This document shows, one piece after another, positions 58,062 to 64,000 of a DNA stretch of 64,000 nucleotides. Position 1 is the first letter of the stretch, and the number at the start of each line of letters is the position of its first letter. A program made the translations under genes and the position numbers. Origin of the DNA: Defluviitalea saccharophila (GTDB lineage Bacteria; Bacillota; Clostridia; Lachnospirales; Defluviitaleaceae); NCBI RefSeq assembly GCF_038396635.1, contig NZ_CP121687.1:1054001-1118000 (forward strand), given 5' to 3'. The notes beneath the pieces were generated by a model that was not told the DNA's origin, did not search any database, and saw nothing but the letters and a program-made list of their open reading frames with translations.

Positions 58062-58199
58062 TTATTTATTTTTTTCACTCTTTTTGTTGTTACTATTGTT
58101 GGATTTGTTTAAGTCACAGCAGTCTAATCTATTATTGCCAAAGGTTTTACTATTTTCCTCAGCTAAATTCTTTATAAATTTCTTTAATAATTTTATCAT
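58062..58199 (-). CDS. Small LDCC-motif putative metal-binding protein
   Basis: A 45-residue protein not long enough for usual gene calls. It has a basic N-terminus MIKLLKKFIKNLAEENSKTF, the motif GNNRLDCCDLNK at residues 21-32, and an Asn/Lys/Ser-rich tail. LDCC small proteins are a recognised clostridial group with a suspected metal-binding role but unknown function. Its ATG lies inside the end of the histidine kinase gene in another frame (41-bp overlap), with AGGAG 9 bp upstream, so it is the last gene of the two-component operon. The matching motif and ribosome binding site make chance unlikely. Confidence 0.8.
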   Translation of the reverse strand: MIKLLKKFIKNLAEENSKTFGNNRLDCCDLNKSNNSNNKKSEKNK

Positions 58200-59571
58200 T
58201 ATTTTTCGCTCCTATAAATTTAAGTTGAAACTTCGTTCCTAATCCTTCTTGACTTTCTACATCAATACTTGCAGAATGAAACTCTAAAATATTTTTTACA
58301 ATGGTTAATCCAATACCGCTGCCCAGTGTCTGATGCCTGCTCTTGTCTCCTCTATAAAATCTTTCGAATACAAAAGGTAAATCTTCTTTCTTGATTCCAA
58401 TTCCGGTATCTTCAATTTCCAGGATGATATAGTGATGCTCTCTATGCAAATCAATTACGACGTTTCCATCAGGACCTGTAAATTTCAAAGCATTGGCAAT
58501 TAGATTTATGAAGACTTGTTTTAATTGATCTCTGTCTCCTGCTACTTTATAATCTTGATTGGGTTGTATGACACACTCAAATGTAATATTCTTATTCTCC
58601 GCTTCCATACGAAAATCATTGTATATAGACATTATAAGTTCATCCAAAGATAGAATTTCAAAGTTAAATTGGATACTCTCCGATTCAAATTGCTTTAAAA
58701 GCTCTAAATTATTTAATAATTTACCGAATCTCACGACTTCCTCATTTAAATGATTCAATCTTTCTTTAGAAATAGGAAGGATGCCGTCAATCATTGCCTC
58801 TAAATTATTCTGCAATACATTTAAAGGGGTTCTTATTTCATGGGAAATGTCTGAAACCAGTCGCTTTCTGAGCATATCTTGATACTTAAGCTTTTCAGCC
58901 AATATATTGGTGCTGCGTCTTAAATCTTCCAGTTCTTTAATATCGCTTTTGACATTAGACTTTATATTAAAATTGCCATTTGAGAGATTTACCGACATAC
59001 TGGATACTTCTCTGATGGGGGCGGAAAATTGACCTGAAAAATAAAAACTGATACTAATAATGATGATTAAAGTCACAATTCCGCTAATAATAATACTTTT
59101 GTTGATAGAAAGCTTAAAATTCATATCTTCTTCAGACAATAGTATAGGACTGTATTGACCGATATCTACATATCCCACTATATTTCCATCAACTGCGATT
59201 TCAAAGGTTTTAGAGCGATATACCCCTCCTTCTGTCTCCAGCATATTATTAAGATGGGTTTTGTATCTGATATCCCCTGGATTCATTCCCCATACAAATT
59301 CTTTATGGGCATCCAGAAGGGTTAAACAATAATTCCCCATATAGGCTTCATGAATTAATTCTACACCGGAATCTTTGTTCCATTTCCCTTCCCGTTTGTA
59401 GATCTCCTGAAAATAGGTTACAATCCTTTCTTCCCGCTTATTCTGAATATTTAGCATATACTCGTTAAATTTATTATTGATCGTTATATTGACAAACAGC
59501 ATGGTAAGGAGTACAGCTGTAATGGAACATAAAGCAAATAAAATGTTTAATCGTCTTCTTATGGTATGCAA
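58159..59571 (-). CDS. Two-component sensor histidine kinase
   Basis: 470 residues. Two membrane segments (about 10-28 and 155-175) enclose an extracellular sensor of some 120 residues with no recognised ligand motif. Then come HAMP, the phospho-acceptor SDISHEIRTPLNVLQNN, and the ATPase motifs NLIANALKFTGPDGNV, DTGIGIKKEDLPFVFERFYRGD and GSGIGLTIVKNIL. It starts with TTG at 59571 immediately after the stop of the response regulator gene, implying translational coupling. The signal is unknown. Confidence 0.93.
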   Translation of the reverse strand: MHTIRRRLNILFALCSITAVLLTMLFVNITINNKFNEYMLNIQNKREERIVTYFQEIYKREGKWNKDSGVELIHEAYMGNYCLTLLDAHKEFVWGMNPGDIRYKTHLNNMLETEGGVYRSKTFEIAVDGNIVGYVDIGQYSPILLSEEDMNFKLSINKSIIISGIVTLIIIISISFYFSGQFSAPIREVSSMSVNLSNGNFNIKSNVKSDIKELEDLRRSTNILAEKLKYQDMLRKRLVSDISHEIRTPLNVLQNNLEAMIDGILPISKERLNHLNEEVVRFGKLLNNLELLKQFESESIQFNFEILSLDELIMSIYNDFRMEAENKNITFECVIQPNQDYKVAGDRDQLKQVFINLIANALKFTGPDGNVVIDLHREHHYIILEIEDTGIGIKKEDLPFVFERFYRGDKSRHQTLGSGIGLTIVKNILEFHSASIDVESQEGLGTKFQLKFIGAKNNDKIIKEIYKEFS

Positions 59572-60258
59572 TTAATTTTCACCACCAAATTTATATCCTG
59601 CCTTGGTCACAGTGATAATATATTTAGGATTTTTAGTGTCTTTTTCAATCTTTTTCCGTATGTTTTTAATGTGTACGTCAATAGTCCTGTCATATCCGTC
59701 AAAATCCATACCGAACACTTTGTCAATCAGCCACTCCCTTGATAATACCTTCCCTTTATTGATCGCAAGTTCATACAAAATATTAAATTCGTTAGGTGTA
59801 AAGGGAACCTCTTGTCCATTTACTTTGACAATTCTCTGTTCATGACTAATGACTAAATTGCCTTGATCAAAAGATAAATCTGAACTTGTATTATTTGCCG
59901 ATATTCTCCTAAATAAAGCATTTACCCTTGCCGTTAATTCTCTGGGACTGAAAGGTTTTACAAGATATTCATCCGCCCCTATCTGGAATCCCTCTATCCT
60001 GTCCTCCAAAGTCCCCTTGGCAGTAAGCATAAATATATGAACATCGGAAATTTCTCTTATTCTTTTGCAGACTTCCTCGCCGCTTATATCCGGAAGCATT
60101 AAATCAAGAATGACCAATTGAAAATTTGAGCTTTTAAACAATTCGATTCCTGATAATCCCTGATCGACACAGTACACTTTATATCCCTCTTTTTCCAGAT
60201 AGAGCTTTAATACCTCTGACACTCTTTCGTCATCTTCAATGATTAAAATATTGTTCAT
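59572..60258 (-). CDS. OmpR-family response regulator
   Basis: 228 residues. The receiver domain has the acidic pair in ILIIEDDERV, the phospho-acceptor Asp in LVILDLMLPDISG, and the conserved Thr/Lys in MLTAKG and YLVKPFSPREL. The C-terminal winged helix ends VLSREWLIDKVFGMDFDGYDRTIDVHIKNIRKKIEKDTKNPKYIITVTKAGYKFGG. The ATG at 60258 has GAGGCGATACATT upstream; an in-frame start five codons earlier is less likely. Operon with the kinase and the LDCC gene. Confidence 0.94.
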   Translation of the reverse strand: MNNILIIEDDERVSEVLKLYLEKEGYKVYCVDQGLSGIELFKSSNFQLVILDLMLPDISGEEVCKRIREISDVHIFMLTAKGTLEDRIEGFQIGADEYLVKPFSPRELTARVNALFRRISANNTSSDLSFDQGNLVISHEQRIVKVNGQEVPFTPNEFNILYELAINKGKVLSREWLIDKVFGMDFDGYDRTIDVHIKNIRKKIEKDTKNPKYIITVTKAGYKFGGEN

Positions 60259-60457
60259 AATGTATCGCCTCAAATAGATAGATTCTTACAACTTACCTGG
60301 TCTGTATACTATTATACTGATTATACCAAGTTTTTTTAAAGATAATATGAAGATTTGTCTAACTTTAAATATAATACTGTCATTTTCTATCTTTACTGCA
60401 TATATTGAAATACATAGGACAGCTTTTTATTGGAGCGCCCATTATGGAGGTGGCAAA

Positions 60458-62299
60458 GTGAGTAGGCACCATAAAACAAAAAACGAGTTAATTCAAGAAC
60501 TTGAAAAAATGCAGATAGAAATTCAGGGATTAAAAAAAGCTTACGAGAATCTGCAAACATTAGCTAACGTAGCGCCTATTGGTCTTTGCGTTGTAGACGA
60601 AGAGGGGCTATATGAATATGTCAATGAATTTTACTGTAAATTATATGGATATGAACCTGAAGAATTACTAGGAAAACATTTTTCTATGATCATTCCTCCT
60701 GAAAATAAACCTATGTTAATTGAACAGCATAAAGAATTCATGAAGAACCGTGTCAATACAACAAAAGAATTTAAAGTCGTCAATAAAAAGCAAGAACAGT
60801 TTACAGTGCTCGTTACCTCCGTTTATTTTGCAGACTCCAATTCCCAGCCTAAAAAGGCATCGTATGTAATCGATATTACCGAGCAAAAAAAGATAGAGGA
60901 TATTTTTCGATATCAAGCCTATCATGACGCCCTAACCGGGCTGCCTAACAGAAAATTTTTTATGGAAAATCTAAATGCCGCTCTTGAAAAATGCTCTGAA
61001 AACAATCATATGCTTGCCATTATGTTTCTGGATTTAGATAGATTTAAAAATATAAATGATGTATTAGGTCATTCAGCCGGAGATTTACTGCTTCAGTCCG
61101 TTGCAGAACGGTTAAGAAAATCCCTGGAGGAATCTTATATAATATCTCGTTTCGGCGGTGATGAATTCGTTATCTTGCTTCCTGAGGTATATTACATCGA
61201 CAGTATTACAAAAACTGCTGAAAAAATTATTAAACTTTTTGATATCCCATTCTTTATTCACGGAAAAGAATTATTTATCTCTGCCAGCATGGGCATAGGT
61301 ATTTTCCCTTGTGACGGCAGGGATCCGGAAACCCTGATTAAGAATGCGGATACAGCTATGTACAGGGCTAAGGCAGGTACTCGCGGTAATTATCAGCTAT
61401 ACTCCTCTTCAATAGATTTGTCTGCTTTTTCCAGTCTTACATTAGAAAATGATTTGTATCACGCCTTAGAGGAAAACCAGTTGGTATTATACTATCAGCC
61501 CCAAGTTAATATCTGTACAGGTGAAATCGTTGGTGCTGAAGCTTTAATACGCTGGCAGCATCCTGAACTGGGACTTCTATCCCCTGATAAATTTATTCCT
61601 CTGGCAGAAAGTAATGGATTAATCATTCCCATTGGAAAATGGGTTCTGGAAACTGCATGTATGCAAAATAAAAAATGGCAGGATTTAGGCTACCCTTCAA
61701 TCCAAATTGCTGTGAATTTATCCGTACTCCAAATTCAGCAAAATGATTTTATAGATACCGTCACCAATATCCTAAGAACAAGTAAATTAAATCCAAGTGA
61801 CTTAGAACTGGAAATTACAGAAAGCATTATTATGAGAAGCAACATTGAAGATTTGATGAAGCTTAATAAATTAAAGCAGCTGGGGATAAAAATTTCTATG
61901 GACGATTTCGGAGTGGGCTATTCTTCTCTAAGTAATCTTAAAAATTTGGATTTGCATCATCTAAAAATCGACCGTTCCTTTTTATACGATATCGATCTGA
62001 ATTCTAATAACTGTGCCATATTTACGGCCATTCTGCTTCTTGCAAATAGCCTTAATTTAAATATTATTCCCGAAGGAATAGAAACGCAAAACCAATTTAA
62101 GTTTTTGAAACAAATTTTAAGCTTTGCCAGCAGCACCCTACAGCTTAAAGTAAATGCCGAAAATTTGCAATCTCAAAGTAATACTCAAATAATTACTGAA
62201 AACCTATGTGCCAAAGTACAAGGCTATTTATTTAGTCCTCCGGTTCCTGCAGACCAATTTGAAGAACTGCTTAAAAAAGGTAAGTTTGAAATCAATTAA
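60458..62299 (+). CDS. PAS-GGDEF-EAL protein (c-di-GMP turnover)
   Basis: 613 residues, cytoplasmic. A short coiled coil (ELIQELEKMQIEIQGLKKAYENLQ) leads into a PAS domain (VAPIGLCVVDEEGLYEYVNEFYCKLYGYEPEELLGKHF), then GGDEF with the intact SRFGGDEFVILLPE but no RxxD I-site, and EAL (VGAEALIRW, MDDFGVGYSSL, PEGIETQNQ). Between PEGIETQNQFKFL and CAKVQGYLFSPP there is an insertion of about 35 residues that usual EAL domains lack. The GTG at 60458 is chosen because GGAGGTGGCAAA precedes it; upstream in-frame ATGs lack such a site. Both activities are possible. Confidence 0.9.
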   Translation: MSRHHKTKNELIQELEKMQIEIQGLKKAYENLQTLANVAPIGLCVVDEEGLYEYVNEFYCKLYGYEPEELLGKHFSMIIPPENKPMLIEQHKEFMKNRVNTTKEFKVVNKKQEQFTVLVTSVYFADSNSQPKKASYVIDITEQKKIEDIFRYQAYHDALTGLPNRKFFMENLNAALEKCSENNHMLAIMFLDLDRFKNINDVLGHSAGDLLLQSVAERLRKSLEESYIISRFGGDEFVILLPEVYYIDSITKTAEKIIKLFDIPFFIHGKELFISASMGIGIFPCDGRDPETLIKNADTAMYRAKAGTRGNYQLYSSSIDLSAFSSLTLENDLYHALEENQLVLYYQPQVNICTGEIVGAEALIRWQHPELGLLSPDKFIPLAESNGLIIPIGKWVLETACMQNKKWQDLGYPSIQIAVNLSVLQIQQNDFIDTVTNILRTSKLNPSDLELEITESIIMRSNIEDLMKLNKLKQLGIKISMDDFGVGYSSLSNLKNLDLHHLKIDRSFLYDIDLNSNNCAIFTAILLLANSLNLNIIPEGIETQNQFKFLKQILSFASSTLQLKVNAENLQSQSNTQIITENLCAKVQGYLFSPPVPADQFEELLKKGKFEIN

Positions 62300-62314
62300 A
62301 TAAATTAATGATTG

Positions 62315-62348
62315 AAATAAGAAACTTGACATGACAAGTTTCTTATTT
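62315..62348 (+). terminator. Terminator of the PAS-GGDEF-EAL gene
   Basis: A 14-bp perfect stem AAATAAGAAACTTG/CAAGTTTCTTATTT with a 6-nt loop and a following T-run. Confidence 0.9.
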
Positions 62349-62425
62349 TTTGCATTAAGAATACTATGTTATTGAATTCAATGAAATACTTTGCCATGTC
62401 TAACATTGTAAAGGAGAGAATGAGT

Positions 62426-62668
62426 ATGAAAGCCATATACATACCTTTAAATAAAGTTAAAACAGGTCAAACCTGCATCGTTCAAGATCTAAAAGCAACA
62501 GGAACTCAAAGAAGAAGAATGCTGGATTTAGGCTTTATCAAAGATACTGAAGTAAAAGTAATGCGCCGCAGCCCTTTGGGAGATCCTACGGCTTATTTGA
62601 TTCGAGACACCATCATTGCTTTACGAAAAGAAGAAGCCTCAAAAATCCTTGTAAAAGTCAATAGTTGA
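62426..62668 (+). CDS. feoA: Ferrous iron transport protein A
   Basis: An 80-residue SH3-like protein (MKAIYIPLNKVKTGQTCIVQDLKATGTQRRRMLDLGFIKDTEVKVMRRSPLGDPTAYLIRDTIIALRKEEASKILV). FeoA assists FeoB in Fe(II) uptake. The ATG at 62426 is used, with AAAGGAG 9 bp before it; the frame is open for 20 more codons upstream without a site. The GTPase gene follows 14 bp after the stop. Confidence 0.95.
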   Translation: MKAIYIPLNKVKTGQTCIVQDLKATGTQRRRMLDLGFIKDTEVKVMRRSPLGDPTAYLIRDTIIALRKEEASKILVKVNS

Positions 62669-62682
62669 CAGGAGGTGTCCTT

Positions 62683-63450
62683 ATGGGATTAACTTGCAGT
62701 TCCTGCAAAAAAAAATCCATTGTAGATTTATATCATGTTGAAAAAACATCCAGCAATCAAGTGATTGTTGCCCTGGCAGGAAATCCTAATACCGGTAAGA
62801 GCACCATATTTAACGAACTGACCGGGTTAAAGCAGCATACGGGAAATTGGCCCGGCAAAACCGTAACAAATGCAAAAGGATTCTACGCAAGAAAAGACAA
62901 AGAATTTATTTTGGTCGATCTCCCGGGAACCTATTCTCTCTTTGCCAATTCTGTTGAGGAAGAAGTTGCAAGGGATTTTATATGCTTTGCAAAACCCGAT
63001 GCCACTATTGTCGTTGTAGATGCTACCTGTCTGGAAAGAAACTTAAATCTGGCTCTTCAAGTCATGGAAATCACCGATAATGTTATTCTTTGCGTGAATC
63101 TTTTAGATGAAGCAGAGAAAAAACACATTCAAATAGATTTAAAAAAACTTTCAAACGAACTGGGCATCCCCGTAGTAGGAACGGTTGCAAGAAACCGAAA
63201 GGGCTTAGAAGTCCTGATGGATACTGTTTATAACGTATGCACCAAAAAAATTATTCCCAAACCAAAACCTATGATCTACCCTGAAGCTATTGAAACGGAA
63301 CTCCAAAAAATTCTTTCAATGATTGAACCCTTAGTGCCAAGTGGCTTTAATCCCAGATGGATTGCCCTGAGATTGCTTGACGGGGATACGGATATTTTAG
63401 ATAAAATTACACATTATGCTGATTGTAAAGGAGCGTGTTATCATGCATAA
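62683..63450 (+). CDS. feoB: FeoB small GTPase domain protein (separate N-terminal half of FeoB)
   Basis: 255 residues corresponding to only the G domain and helical domain of FeoB. After a Cys pair (CSSCKKKS) come G1 GNPNTGKST, the Thr of switch I in WPGKTVTN, G3 DLPGTYSL, G4 NLLDE, and the helical GDI-like region up to LLDGDTDILDKITHYADCKGACYHA, then a stop. A full FeoB is about 600-700 residues. The permease follows as a separate gene that overlaps by 8 bp and has its own AAGGAG, so the split looks natural. G4 reads NLLDE rather than the usual NMxDE. RBS AGGAGGTGTCCTT. Confidence 0.92.
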   Translation: MGLTCSSCKKKSIVDLYHVEKTSSNQVIVALAGNPNTGKSTIFNELTGLKQHTGNWPGKTVTNAKGFYARKDKEFILVDLPGTYSLFANSVEEEVARDFICFAKPDATIVVVDATCLERNLNLALQVMEITDNVILCVNLLDEAEKKHIQIDLKKLSNELGIPVVGTVARNRKGLEVLMDTVYNVCTKKIIPKPKPMIYPEAIETELQKILSMIEPLVPSGFNPRWIALRLLDGDTDILDKITHYADCKGACYHA

Positions 63451-64000
63451 CGAAAACAAAATAAGCTCCTCCGATATATTTAGGGATGATATCGTAACAT
63501 CAATCTATAACCGGGCAAAGGAAATCTCAGAAGCTGTAGTCAACACCCCCAAACACAAAACCTTCGATTGGGATAATAAATTGGATGATATTTTAACCTC
63601 AAAATGGACCGGGTTCCCCATTATGCTTTTGATCCTTTGTTTTGTTTTTTGGTTGACTATCGTAGGTGCTAATATTCCATCTGCCATGCTTTCCAGGATT
63701 TTATTTTGGATTGAAGACAAATTAACCGAAATCTTTATATTTTTTGATGCCCCTTCCTGGCTCCACGGTATTTTAGTTCTTGGTATGTACCGTACTGGCG
63801 CATGGGTAGTATCGGTTATGCTACCCCCTATGGCTATTTTCTTCCCCTGTTTTACCCTTTTAGAAGACTTTGGCTATTTGCCAAGAGTTGCTTTTAACTT
63901 GGATCGATTGTTTAAAAAAGCCGGAACCCATGGAAAACAGGCTCTTACCATGGCGATGGGGTTTGGCTGTAATGCAGCAGGGGTCGTTGCCTGTCGTATT
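63443..64000 (+). CDS. feoB: FeoB membrane permease half (3' end outside window)
   Basis: The ATG at 63443 lies within the end of the GTPase gene, with AAAGGAG about 10 bp upstream. The 186 residues visible (MHNENKISSSDIFRDDIVTSIYNRAKEI...) begin with a soluble linker. The FeoB membrane core follows: LTSKWTGFPIMLLILCFVFWLTIVGAN, the Gate-type PPMAIFFPCFTLLEDFGYLPRVAFNLDRLF and GTHGKQALTMAMGFGCNAAGVVACRI, whose Cys is conserved in the iron path. The frame runs off the right edge. Confidence 0.92.
   Translation, partial: MHNENKISSSDIFRDDIVTSIYNRAKEISEAVVNTPKHKTFDWDNKLDDILTSKWTGFPIMLLILCFVFWLTIVGANIPSAMLSRILFWIEDKLTEIFIFFDAPSWLHGILVLGMYRTGAWVVSVMLPPMAIFFPCFTLLEDFGYLPRVAFNLDRLFKKAGTHGKQALTMAMGFGCNAAGVVACRI

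Noticed and set aside
62373-62384. Palindrome ATTGAATTCAAT upstream of feoA as an FNR or iron-regulator site
   Set aside because: Single 12-bp palindrome with no second copy and no clear promoter placement.
62683-63450. FeoB split as a frameshift pseudogene
   Set aside because: The second part has its own AAGGAG and ATG at a domain boundary, and both halves are otherwise intact.

Overview
The window reads as the chromosome of a low-GC, Gram-positive, anaerobic member of the Clostridia. The signs are three T-box leaders, strong AGGAGG-type ribosome binding sites with ATG/TTG/GTG starts, a class I hybrid cluster protein, a flavodiiron protein, a pyrophosphate-type phosphofructokinase, GapN, and a FeoB split into two genes. 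A Lachnospirales-type organism is plausible, but the sequence alone does not fix the genus. I see no insertion sequence, prophage, CRISPR array or rRNA; apart from a small dispersed palindromic repeat this is core and metabolic chromosome. Most genes lie on the minus strand.

Layout. 1-2.5 kb: a truncated lipid glycosyltransferase, homoserine O-acetyltransferase (metA), a small membrane protein, initiator tRNA-Met and tRNA-Gly. 2.5-8.5 kb: sbcC/sbcD, a frameshifted Sir2 gene and a small unknown gene. 8.6-11.3 kb: transketolase and transaldolase. 11.7-16.7 kb: a secreted Ntn hydrolase, a MATE/MarR pair with a clear operator, a DUF1624 membrane protein and a DUF2225 protein. 16.7-29.2 kb: a ten-gene branched-chain amino acid operon behind a T-box (ilvB1-ilvN-ilvC-cimA-leuC-leuD-leuB-ilvE-ilvD-ilvB2). 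CimA makes citramalate from pyruvate, so isoleucine need not come from threonine. leuA lies apart at 49-51 kb behind its own T-box, which has two terminator/antiterminator modules.

29-47 kb: a c-di-GMP protein, a CRP/FNR regulator, an unknown gene with a hybrid-cluster-associated CxxC protein, a T-box-controlled sodium symporter, gapN, zupT, hcp, PPi-PFK, a C39-like protein, YesL-like protein, topB, flavodiiron protein, a soluble chemoreceptor and an FMN-binding protein. A shared operator TGTGA-N6-TCAyn, placed exactly 21 nt before a TATnAT-like -10 box, precedes the CxxC operon, hcp and the flavodiiron gene, and less surely the chemoreceptor. This looks like a nitrosative/oxidative-stress regulon run by the regulator encoded in the same region.

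47-64 kb: an antibiotic-resistance-type ABC-F gene with a terminator that buries its own ribosome binding site, leuA, a holin-like membrane protein, a 2-keto-3-deoxygluconate catabolic cluster (two kinases, aldolase, IclR regulator with paired operators), a copper-type HMA/membrane/cupredoxin fusion, a small LDCC-motif protein overlapping a two-component system, a PAS-GGDEF-EAL protein, and feoA with a two-gene feoB that runs off the window.
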